Assembly (NCBI GenBank): GCA_025980625.1
Contig: JAICXG010000002.1
Coordinates: forward strand, 1-32,377
Direction: 5' to 3'
Source: Chthoniobacterales bacterium
GTDB lineage: Bacteria > Verrucomicrobiota > Verrucomicrobiia > Chthoniobacterales > UBA10450
Length of the DNA: 32,377 nt
The notes under the pieces are model-generated. The model saw only the letters and a list, made by a program, of their open reading frames with translations, was not told the DNA's origin and ran no database searches. Every line of letters begins with the position of its first letter. The first letter of the stretch is position 1. Shown here in pieces: positions 1-6,596 of the stretch. The translations under genes were made by a program, and so were the position numbers.

Positions 1-108
1 CGCGAGACGCAAACGGCGCTGGAGAAATGGAAGGAAGTTCCGCCGGCGCTCAGCGCGCTCAACGTGCAGCTTACGGGCGCTGGTTTGCAACCGATCCAGC
101 TACCGTAG
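1..108 (+). CDS. C-terminal end of an unidentified protein (partial)
   Basis: An open frame enters from the left edge and stops with TAG at 106-108, leaving 35 C-terminal residues. The tail has a Trp-Lys-containing helix-like start, an ALSALN segment and a GAGLQPIQLP end. Similar 'PALN...L...GLPPI' tails occur at the end of some secreted BNR/VPS10-type beta-propeller proteins, but this is a memory-based resemblance and the fragment is too short to assign. No start or domain is visible in the window. Confidence 0.5.
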   Translation, partial: RETQTALEKWKEVPPALSALNVQLTGAGLQPIQLP

Positions 109-177
109 GCAACCGATTTCTGGCATGGGACGTGCACTCTTTGTAAGCCGTGCGAGGAGGTCCTGCACGCATTTGCG

Positions 178-867
178 ATGAGCCATCACAACCGTCTCGA
201 ACGTGAAAAAGCGCTGGTAGCGGCGGCCACCGAGCTGAACAACCTCTTACAGATCATCACTGGCGCCGTTTCGATTCTTGAAAGCGGTGGCCGAACGGGA
301 GCCGCTGCGGAGCATTGTCTGCGGCTGCTGCGCGCGAGCGTGGATCGGGCGGCGAAAGTGACTGAACACCTCGCGGGCGAGATTGGCGGCACGGCGCAGA
401 AGATCCTGTTGCATCCGGCTCTGCGCGGGCCCGTAGCCAAACTGGCGCGCATCGGGTTGAAAGTCGCGCATTCCATTCTTGTCGTGGACGACGAACCGAT
501 GGCACTCGAACTCTCAAAGCGCACCCTGGCGGACGCCGGTTTTGTCGTCACAACCGTTTCGTCCGGTGCTGAAGCGATCCGGCTGCTCGAGCGACAGCCG
601 GGCGGATTCGATCTCGCTCTGCTGGATTTCAACCTGCCGGAGATGGATGGTGAGGAAACCTTCACGCGTCTGCGCGCCGTCCAGCCGAAGATCCTTGTTC
701 TTCTCAACACCGGTTTCATCGAGCGGCATCGGCTTGATCGGATGATGAAGAACGGGCTCGCGGGTTTTCTGCGGCGGCCGTATCGGCCCAATGAATTGAT
801 CGCGCAAATCTCCTCCATCCTGGCGAGTGGGAGGCGGTCCGCGATGCCGCCCCGCAGTTTGGCCTAA
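178..867 (+). CDS. Response regulator with vestigial histidine-kinase-like N-terminus
   Basis: The 229-residue protein has two parts. Residues 12-36 resemble the dimerisation/phosphoacceptor helix of histidine kinases (usual pattern H-E/D-L/F-N-N-L-L), but the His position is Thr18 in TELNNLLQ, so autophosphorylation there is unlikely. Residues 99-216 form a receiver domain with acidic pair Asp104-Asp105, phosphoacceptor Asp150 (LLDFNLPEMDG) and switch Thr178. The normally invariant Lys of the KP motif is Arg200 in RRPYRP. No DNA-binding output domain follows, so it may act as a single-domain phosphorelay protein or a pseudo-kinase remnant. A GAGGAGG at 154-160 lies rather far from the ATG; a CTG at 163 is an alternative start. 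The TAA stop lies inside a GCCTAACGA repeat. Confidence 0.82.
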   Translation: MSHHNRLEREKALVAAATELNNLLQIITGAVSILESGGRTGAAAEHCLRLLRASVDRAAKVTEHLAGEIGGTAQKILLHPALRGPVAKLARIGLKVAHSILVVDDEPMALELSKRTLADAGFVVTTVSSGAEAIRLLERQPGGFDLALLDFNLPEMDGEETFTRLRAVQPKILVLLNTGFIERHRLDRMMKNGLAGFLRRPYRPNELIAQISSILASGRRSAMPPRSLA

Positions 868-934
868 CGATTCAACAGCCGACTGTCGCTTCAGCGGTTG
901 CCAAACCGCACTGCGTACCACAAGGGTGAGCAGG

Positions 935-1681
935 ATGCGCGAACTGGCTGATTATCTGCGCGTGGCGCAGCGGGCGCTGATTTTCACCGGCGCGGGGATT
1001 TCAACCGGGAGCGGGATTCCCGATTTCCGCGGCCCGGAGGGAGTGTGGAGACGGCGGCGGCCGGTTTACTACCACGACTTCATGAGCTCGGAGGCGGCGC
1101 GCATTGAGCATTGGGATTACAAGCTGGAAGGCTGGGACGGCTTTCGGAACGCCCGGCCTAACGACGTCCACCACGCCGCCGTCCGGCTGGAAAAAGCGGG
1201 CAAGCTCGGGATGGTCGTGACGCAAAACATCGATGGCCTGCATACCGTCGCCGGCACAAGCGCGGAAAGGCTGGTCGAATTGCACGGGACGAATTCGCTC
1301 GTTGAATGCCAGAGCTGCAAATGGCGTGGCGATCCCGCGCCGCACTTCGAATTTTTTCGGCGTAACCGGACGGCGCCGCTTTGTCAGTGCGGCGGTTTTC
1401 TCAAGCCGGCGACGATCAGCTTCGGTCAAAGTCTGCAGCCTGACGATCTCGCCCGCGCAGAACGCGCCGCGATGGGCGCCGACCTCGTGGTCGCGCTTGG
1501 CTCGACCTTGTCGGTCTATCCGGCGGCGTCGTTTCCATTACTCGCGGCCCGGCGCGGCCTGCCTTATGTGATCATCAACCGCGGCTCGACCGAGCACGAT
1601 GGCGAGGCGGCAGTGTCGCTCCGGATGGAGGGCGAAGTCGGCGAAATTTTTCCCGCGGCGGTCGCCTCTGCGTTAGAATAG
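935..1681 (+). CDS. Sir2-family NAD-dependent protein deacylase
   Basis: The protein is a 248-residue sirtuin that would remove acyl groups from lysines using NAD+ in the cytoplasm. The NAD-binding signature GAGIS...GIPDFRGPEGVW lies at residues 19-38, TQNIDGLH at 96-103 and the catalytic His at 117 in ELHG. Four zinc-binding cysteines sit at 125, 128, 150 and 152. GSTLSVYP (189-196) and the VIINRG segment (212-217) complete the Rossmann fold. I chose the ATG at 935 because AAGGG lies at a good distance upstream and because the family begins just before the GAGIS strand. A longer frame back to 827 would overlap the preceding gene without family similarity. The substrate is unknown. A GCCTAACGA repeat copy encodes Pro-Asn-Asp at residues 75-77. 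Length is normal for the family. Confidence 0.93.
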   Translation: MRELADYLRVAQRALIFTGAGISTGSGIPDFRGPEGVWRRRRPVYYHDFMSSEAARIEHWDYKLEGWDGFRNARPNDVHHAAVRLEKAGKLGMVVTQNIDGLHTVAGTSAERLVELHGTNSLVECQSCKWRGDPAPHFEFFRRNRTAPLCQCGGFLKPATISFGQSLQPDDLARAERAAMGADLVVALGSTLSVYPAASFPLLAARRGLPYVIINRGSTEHDGEAAVSLRMEGEVGEIFPAAVASALE

Positions 1682-1684
1682 CGG

Positions 1685-2857
1685 GTGCGCCGGTTGCCGT
1701 CGTTAGGCTTTTCCCTTCTCTCGTTAGGCATGTTCGTTCTTTCGGCGGCGGGCGCGGAACGAGAATTTCGCGGCGCCTGGGTGGCGACGGTGTTCAACCT
1801 CGATTGGCCCTCGCGGCCGGGCCTGCCGCCGGCGATGCAACAGGCGCAGTTGCGGGCCCTGCTCGATCGCGCCGCGGAGTTGCACCTCAACGCCATCCTT
1901 CTTCAGGTCCGGCCGGCGAGCGATGCGCTTTATGCTTCGCGATTGGAGCCGTGGTCGCAGTTTCTCAGTGGCGAAACGGGTGTCTCGCCCGGCTACGATC
2001 CCCTCGCGTTCGCGATCGGCGAGGCGCATGCGCGCGGGCTTGAGCTGCATGCCTGGGTCAATCCGTTTCGTGCCGCGATCAGTACAACGCAGCGCCTGCC
2101 GGAAAATCACGTCGCGAAAAAACATCCCGAATGGGTGCGACGTTTCGGAAAACAGCTTTGGATTGACCCGGGAGATCCTGACGCTCGCCAATATGTGATC
2201 GATGTGATCAGCGATCTCGTCGGGCGCTACAATGTCGATGGGCTGCATCTCGATGATTATTTTTATCCCTATCCGCTTCGGGCGGGAGAGTCGACTTTCC
2301 CGGACGAGTCAACCTGGCAGCGATTCGGGCGCAGCAGCGGTTTGAGTCGTGCCGAGTGGCGGCGCCAGAACATCAACGATTTCGTTCACACGCTTTACGA
2401 CACGGTCAAAGCCCTGAAGCCGCGCGCCCGGGTCGGCATCAGCCCGTTCGGTATCTGGCGACCGGGCGTGCCGTCGACGATCCGGGCGGGAGTTGATTCC
2501 TACGGGCAGCTTTTCGCCGACTCGCGCAAATGGCTCGCGCAAGGCTGGGTCGATTATCTCGCACCGCAGCTTTACTGGAGTATCGAACCGTCGGAGCAAA
2601 GTTTTCCTGTGCTGCTCGACTGGTGGCGCGCGCAGAGCCACGGCAAGCCGATCTGGCCCGGGATCGCGACAGAGCGGATCGGCTCGAAGCGCCCGGCGCG
2701 CGAGATTGTGAAGCAAATTGAGCTGACCCGGCGCGGCACCTCTTCACCGGGGCAGATTCATTGGAGCATGAAAGCGCTGATGCGCGACCAGGGCGGGATC
2801 GATGAGTTGCTGCGGCGCGGCCCCTACGCGGAGAAGGCGGAATTGCCCGCTCGTTAG
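1685..2857 (+). CDS. Secreted GHL10-type glycoside hydrolase (YngK/DigH-like)
   Basis: This 390-residue protein starts at a GTG three bases after the sirtuin stop, so the two are probably co-transcribed. Residues 1-24 form a signal peptide ending near AAGA. From residue 27 it matches the GHL10 family (PF02638): EFRGAWVATVFNLDWPS, LLQVRPASDALY (72-83), GLELHAWVNPFRA (118-130), HPEWV (147-151), the conserved barrel strand VDGLHLDDYFYPYP (184-197), VGISPFGIWRPG (250-261) and DYLAPQLYWS (290-299). Relatives such as E. coli DigH cleave stripped peptidoglycan glycan strands, so a role in cell-wall glycan processing in the periplasm is plausible; the substrate here is inferred. Two reverse-orientation GCCTAACGA repeat copies lie inside the signal-peptide codons, each read as SLG, and a third near-copy contains the stop codon. 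Confidence 0.9.
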   Translation: MRRLPSLGFSLLSLGMFVLSAAGAEREFRGAWVATVFNLDWPSRPGLPPAMQQAQLRALLDRAAELHLNAILLQVRPASDALYASRLEPWSQFLSGETGVSPGYDPLAFAIGEAHARGLELHAWVNPFRAAISTTQRLPENHVAKKHPEWVRRFGKQLWIDPGDPDARQYVIDVISDLVGRYNVDGLHLDDYFYPYPLRAGESTFPDESTWQRFGRSSGLSRAEWRRQNINDFVHTLYDTVKALKPRARVGISPFGIWRPGVPSTIRAGVDSYGQLFADSRKWLAQGWVDYLAPQLYWSIEPSEQSFPVLLDWWRAQSHGKPIWPGIATERIGSKRPAREIVKQIELTRRGTSSPGQIHWSMKALMRDQGGIDELLRRGPYAEKAELPAR

Positions 2858-2867
2858 GGCCTAACGA
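2851..2867. terminator. Inverted pair of GCCTAACGA-type repeats between convergent genes
   Basis: The gap between two convergent genes is a 17-bp near-palindrome: TCGTTAGG, a single G, then CCTAACGA. It holds the TAG stop of the GHL10 gene (2855-2857) and ends immediately before the stop of acnA on the other strand. Inverted uptake-sequence pairs often serve as bidirectional terminators in Neisseria and Haemophilus. The RNA stem here would be short (about 6 bp with a 5-nt loop) and has no T tract, so a termination role is only suggestive. Confidence 0.4.
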
Positions 2868-5759
2868 CTACGCAGTCCGCCTGAGCAATTCGCGGAGGAC
2901 GAACTGGAGAATTCCGCCGTGGCGGTAGTAATCGATCTCGATCGGGGTATCGATGCGCAGCTTCACCGGCACGGTCTGCGTTTCGCCATTGGCGCGCCTG
3001 ATCTCGAGGCTGAGCTTCTGCCCCGGCTGAATCGAATCGGATAAACCGGTGATGCTGTAGGTCTCGGAGCCGTCCAAGCCTAACGACTGCGCGTTCGTGC
3101 CCTCGAGGAACTGCAACGGGAGCACGCCCATTCCAACAAGGTTGGAGCGATGGATGCGCTCGAAGCTCGCCGCCACGACGGCTTTCACCCCTAACAATCG
3201 CGTTCCTTTCGCCGCCCAATCGCGGCTCGAGCCAGTGCCGTATTCCGTCCCGGCGAGGATGATGAGCGGGGTCTTGGTTTCCGCGTACTTCATCGCAGCG
3301 TCGAAGATCGACATCTGTTCACCATCGGGCTGGTGAACCGTGACGCCGCCTTCCACGCCGGGAACCATCAGATTTTTGATTCGAACATTGGCGAAGGTGC
3401 CGCGGGTCATGACGAGATCGTTGCCGCGGCGGCTGCCGTAGCTGTTGAAATCCTGTGCCTTGATCCCACGCGAGATCAGGTACTGGCCGGCCGGCGAACT
3501 GGCCTTGATCGCACCCGCCGGCGAAATGTGATCGGTCGTAACCGAGTCACCAAAAATGCCTAACGGGCGCGCATCGCGAATGTTTTCGATGCGGCCCGGT
3601 TCCATCGAGAAATCGGCGAAGAAAGGCGGGTCGTGAATGTAATCGCTCGCTTCGTCCCATTGATAAACGTCACCGGTGCTGGAGGAGATTTCGTTCCATT
3701 TCGGATTTTGATCAGCGAAATCGCGATAGAGTTTGCGGAAGACTTCGGGCTTAAGGGCGGATTGCATGATCTGGCGGATTTCGCCTAACGAGGGCCAGAG
3801 ATCCTTCAGGTAAACATCACGACCCTCCTTGTCTTTCCCGAGCGGCTCTTTTGCAAGGTCGAGATCGACCCGGCCGGCAATCGCGAAGGCGACGACGAGC
3901 GGGGGCGACATGAGGAAGTTGGCCTTGATGTTTTGGTGCACGCGCGCCTCGAAGTTGCGGTTGCCGGAAAGAACAGAGGCGGCAACGAGATCGTAATCGG
4001 CGATCGCTCTTTCGATCTTTGGGTGAAGCGGCCCGGAGTTGCCGATGCAGGTGGTGCAACCGTAGCCGACGATATTAAACCCGAGCTGGTCGAGATATTT
4101 TTGCAGGCCGCTCGTCTGGAGATAATCGGAGACGACACGCGAGCCGGGGGCGAGCGAAGTTTTGACCGCGGGATCGATCGTTAGGCCGCGTTCCACCGCT
4201 TTCTTCGCGAGCAGGCCGGCGGCGAGCATGACGCTCGGGTTGCTCGTGTTTGTGCAACTGGTGATGGCGGCGATGAGGACGCTGCCGTGTCCGATCTCGC
4301 TCTGGCCGCGCTGAAAGACCTGCTCGTCCTCGGATTCGATTTGATCGCCCCGATCCGGGGTCGGCCGATTCGCCACCATCTCGACTTTGTTGCGCGGATC
4401 GCCCGGCTCAATCCCCTGATCGGGGCGGTCGCTCGAAACCATGTTTTCGGTTTTCGGTGCGGAGCCGTTGAGTTGAACGAGATGCCTTTGCTCGAGTTCG
4501 TTAGGCGATTTGCCGTAGCCGCCCTCAGGCAACGGCTTGCTCAAGAGCGAGCGGAATGTCTTTCCCAGATCGGGCAGGTTGATCCGGTCCTGCGGGCGCT
4601 TGGGGCCGGCGACACTCGGCTGTACGTCAGCCAGGTCGAGTTCGAGATCGACGCTGTAATCGATCTCGCCTTTCTTCGGCATCCCAAACATTTTTTGCGC
4701 GCGGAAATAGCTTTCGAAGGCGGCGCATTGCTCGTCACTGCGACCGGTGGCGCGGAGGTAATTGACCGATTCGCGATCAACCGGGAAATAACCCATGGTC
4801 GCTCCGTACTCGGGCGACATGTTGCCGATTGTGGCGCGATCCGGGAGCGGGAGCGAGGCGGCCCCTTCGCCGTAAAACTCGACGAATTTGCCGACGACTT
4901 TTTGCGCGCGCAGCATCTCGGTAATGTGAAGCGCGAGATCGGTCGCGGTCACCCCTTCGCGGAGCGCGCCGGTCACATGCACGCCGACCACTTCCGGTGT
5001 GAGGAAGTAGACCGGCTGGCCGAGCATGCCAGCTTCGGCTTCGATCCCCCCGACGCCCCAGCCGACGACGCCGAGCCCATTGATCATGGTGGTGTGCGAA
5101 TCGGTGCCGACGAGGGTGTCCGGGTAGAAGAGCTGAGAGTTGTCGGTTGAAAGTTGAGAGCTGAGAACGCCTTTCGCGAGATACTCGAGATTGACCTGGT
5201 GAACGATGCCGATGCCCGGTGGAACGAGGCCGAATGTCTTGAAGGCTTGCTGGCCCCATTTGAGGAATTCGTAACGCTCGCGGTTTCGTTTGAATTCCAT
5301 GTCCATATTAAGCCGGAGGGCGAATGCGGAGCCGGCGAAGTCGACCTGGACGGAATGATCGACGACGAGATCGACCGAGACGAGCGGCTCGATGAGGCGC
5401 GGATCGCCCCCGAGGCGTTGCACGGCGCTGCGCATCGCGGCGAGATCGACAACGAGTGGGACACCGGTGAAATCCTGGAGCACGATGCGCGCGACGACGA
5501 ACGGAATTTCTTCGTTGGCAGGCGATTTGGCGTTCCAGTTTGCGAGCGTCTCGACGTCCTTGCGTCTTACTTTCTTGCCGTCGCAGTTTCGCAGGACTGA
5601 CTCGAGGACGATGCGGATGCTGACCGGCAAACGCGAGATCGGGCCGATGCCCTTTTCCTCCAATGCGGGGAGGGAATGAAGGAACGCTTCGGCTTTGCCG
5701 CAGGCATCGAATTTCTGCAGCGTGTTAAATTCGTCAGGCGGCGGTATCGATAAGGCCAT
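2868..5759 (-). CDS. acnA: Aconitate hydratase A
   Basis: This 963-residue TCA-cycle enzyme interconverts citrate and isocitrate through a [4Fe-4S] cluster. The cluster cysteines are Cys502 (AITSCTNTSNP), Cys568 and Cys571 (GYGCTTCIG). HQVNLEYLAKGV (187-198), GTDSHTTMINGLG (218-230), the long GGIEAE segment (237-242), TTDHISPAGAI (741-751) and GTEYGTGSSRDWAAKGT (837-853) are all characteristic. E. coli AcnA is 891 residues; the excess here lies mainly in an acidic, low-complexity stretch at about 425-488 just before the first cluster cysteine. A second oddity is the Ser/Gln-rich loop at 199-210. Both inserts are described as repeats below. The gene has its own likely promoter and lacks a clear Shine-Dalgarno sequence. 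Five copies of the GCCTAACG repeat (one with a variant ninth base) lie inside it in several frames and both orientations. Confidence 0.97.
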   Translation of the reverse strand: MALSIPPPDEFNTLQKFDACGKAEAFLHSLPALEEKGIGPISRLPVSIRIVLESVLRNCDGKKVRRKDVETLANWNAKSPANEEIPFVVARIVLQDFTGVPLVVDLAAMRSAVQRLGGDPRLIEPLVSVDLVVDHSVQVDFAGSAFALRLNMDMEFKRNRERYEFLKWGQQAFKTFGLVPPGIGIVHQVNLEYLAKGVLSSQLSTDNSQLFYPDTLVGTDSHTTMINGLGVVGWGVGGIEAEAGMLGQPVYFLTPEVVGVHVTGALREGVTATDLALHITEMLRAQKVVGKFVEFYGEGAASLPLPDRATIGNMSPEYGATMGYFPVDRESVNYLRATGRSDEQCAAFESYFRAQKMFGMPKKGEIDYSVDLELDLADVQPSVAGPKRPQDRINLPDLGKTFRSLLSKPLPEGGYGKSPNELEQRHLVQLNGSAPKTENMVSSDRPDQGIEPGDPRNKVEMVANRPTPDRGDQIESEDEQVFQRGQSEIGHGSVLIAAITSCTNTSNPSVMLAAGLLAKKAVERGLTIDPAVKTSLAPGSRVVSDYLQTSGLQKYLDQLGFNIVGYGCTTCIGNSGPLHPKIERAIADYDLVAASVLSGNRNFEARVHQNIKANFLMSPPLVVAFAIAGRVDLDLAKEPLGKDKEGRDVYLKDLWPSLGEIRQIMQSALKPEVFRKLYRDFADQNPKWNEISSSTGDVYQWDEASDYIHDPPFFADFSMEPGRIENIRDARPLGIFGDSVTTDHISPAGAIKASSPAGQYLISRGIKAQDFNSYGSRRGNDLVMTRGTFANVRIKNLMVPGVEGGVTVHQPDGEQMSIFDAAMKYAETKTPLIILAGTEYGTGSSRDWAAKGTRLLGVKAVVAASFERIHRSNLVGMGVLPLQFLEGTNAQSLGLDGSETYSITGLSDSIQPGQKLSLEIRRANGETQTVPVKLRIDTPIEIDYYRHGGILQFVLRELLRRTA
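4343..4430. repeat. Imperfect inverted repeat inside the extra segment of acnA
   Basis: The arms at 4343-4362 and 4411-4430 are inverted copies matching at 16 of 20 positions, both centred on CGCCCCGATC followed by GGGG. The 88-bp unit lies in frame within the acidic, poorly conserved segment of aconitase (about residues 444-473) and encodes a hydrophilic linker. Size and symmetry resemble REP/BIME or MITE-like palindromic elements. Insertion into the gene is an inference that needs genome-wide copies to confirm. Confidence 0.45.
5130..5165 (-). repeat. CTCTCAAC-type low-complexity insert in acnA
   Basis: Read on the minus strand, this stretch alternates AGCTCTCAAC, TTTCAACC and GACAACTCTCAG units and encodes LSSQLSTDNSQL (residues 199-210). 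It replaces the short surface loop between the HQVNLEYLA strand and the YPDTLVG strand of aconitase. The Ser-Gln-Leu-Ser-Thr-Asn composition is unlike the rest of the enzyme and recalls dispersed 'caactctcaac' simple repeats that I associate with verrucomicrobial genomes. Confidence 0.5.
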
Positions 5760-5760
5760 G

Positions 5761-5798
5761 GTGAAATGCTCGCGCGCCTAATGCGGCGAGAATTTCAC
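5761..5798. repeat. Inverted repeat between acnA promoter and start codon
   Basis: Arms GTGAAATGCTCGC (5761-5773) and its near-complement (5786-5798) match at 12 of 13 positions around a 12-nt loop. The loop contains GCCTAATG, one base off the GCCTAACG repeat. The outer arm overlaps the proposed -10 box by two bases and the inner arm abuts the ATG, so it could act as an operator or as a DNA cruciform; most of one arm would lie upstream of the predicted transcript start, which makes an mRNA hairpin less likely. Confidence 0.5.
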
Positions 5799-5824
5799 TA
5801 TAGAAACGCGCAGGGCGCGGTCAA
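5797..5824 (-). promoter_or_regulatory. Likely sigma-70 promoter of acnA
   Basis: On the minus strand TTGACC (5819-5824) and TATAGT (5797-5802) are separated by 16 bases, close to the sigma-70 consensus. Transcription would start near 5790, giving a leader of about 30 nt before the acnA ATG. No other promoter-like pair this good is seen in the gap between acnA and the transpeptidase gene. Confidence 0.6.
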
Positions 5825-5851
5825 AATCTTTGCCGCTTCACCCGAGAGTCG

Positions 5852-6595
5852 TTAGGCGCCGCGACCAGAGAGGCGGGTCGCGATCGAAACGCGCTTGCGA
5901 GATGAGGTCGCTTTTTCCGGCTTGCCGGATTTTGCGACCGATGGCGCAGCGTTTCCGTTAGGCGCATTGGCGGCAAAAATTGCGCTGCTGGGATTGCCCT
6001 TGAACTTCGGCAGCTTGGGGAGCGAATCGGGAATGATCTTGACCAGCGCCCCGATTTGGATCTCCGCGTAAACCTCCTGTACATCCTTCGATGACATTCG
6101 GACGCAGCCGTAGCTCGCGGGGCGCCCAATGAATTTCTCCTGCGGCGTGCCATGGATGTAGATGCCGCGCTCGTAGGCGTGCGCGTTCGATCTTTCGAGG
6201 CCCCGCAACCAGATGATGCGCGTCACGATCGGATCGCGACCAGGCGCGTTCGGCGTCAGAATTTCACCGGTAAAACGACGATTGTGGAAGACCGCGCCGG
6301 TCGGCGCGTGGTCGCCGATTTTTTGCGCCACCTGCAACCAGCCAAGGGGTGTGGCCATGCTGCCGCAGCGATCGCCGATTCCGAATTTGGAAGTCGAGAC
6401 AGGAAAGACGGCAGCGCGCTTGCCATCCTCGATGACCATCAGTTTTTGATCGCGCACGCTGATGATGACGCGCGGCGGAATTGGTGCGTCTGGACCGGCG
6501 AGAAGGTGGAAGGGTGAAAAAACCAGGAGGGCAACGCCGAAAAAGCTGATCCGGAAAAGCATTGGCGACTTCAATACTAAAAAACGCCGCAACAT
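5852..6595 (-). CDS. L,D-transpeptidase (YkuD domain), exported
   Basis: This enzyme of about 247 residues has an N-terminal signal sequence (hydrophobic core about residues 17-33) and a YkuD domain at about 42-190. The catalytic motif is His148-Gly-Thr followed by Ser161-Tyr-Gly-Cys164-Val-Arg; the usual SHGC His is Tyr here, as in some relatives. It probably cross-links peptidoglycan or attaches protein to it in the periplasm. The C-terminal 55 residues are a Lys/Ala/Ser-rich tail without a recognised domain. The ATG at 6595 follows the upstream gene's TGA by one base, suggesting translational coupling; an ATG at 6562 would give a shorter, equally convincing signal peptide. The TAA stop lies inside a GCCTAACGA repeat. 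Confidence 0.9.
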   Translation of the reverse strand: MLRRFLVLKSPMLFRISFFGVALLVFSPFHLLAGPDAPIPPRVIISVRDQKLMVIEDGKRAAVFPVSTSKFGIGDRCGSMATPLGWLQVAQKIGDHAPTGAVFHNRRFTGEILTPNAPGRDPIVTRIIWLRGLERSNAHAYERGIYIHGTPQEKFIGRPASYGCVRMSSKDVQEVYAEIQIGALVKIIPDSLPKLPKFKGNPSSAIFAANAPNGNAAPSVAKSGKPEKATSSRKRVSIATRLSGRGA

Positions 6596-6596
6596 G

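Noticed and set aside
827..934. Upstream extension of the sirtuin frame
   Set aside because: It overlaps the response regulator and lacks similarity; ATG 935 has AAGGG upstream and a normal sirtuin N-terminus.
4287..5150. 287-codon plus-strand frame inside acnA
   Set aside because: Antisense to the conserved cysteine-bearing core of aconitase; no ribosome-binding site and no recognisable motif.
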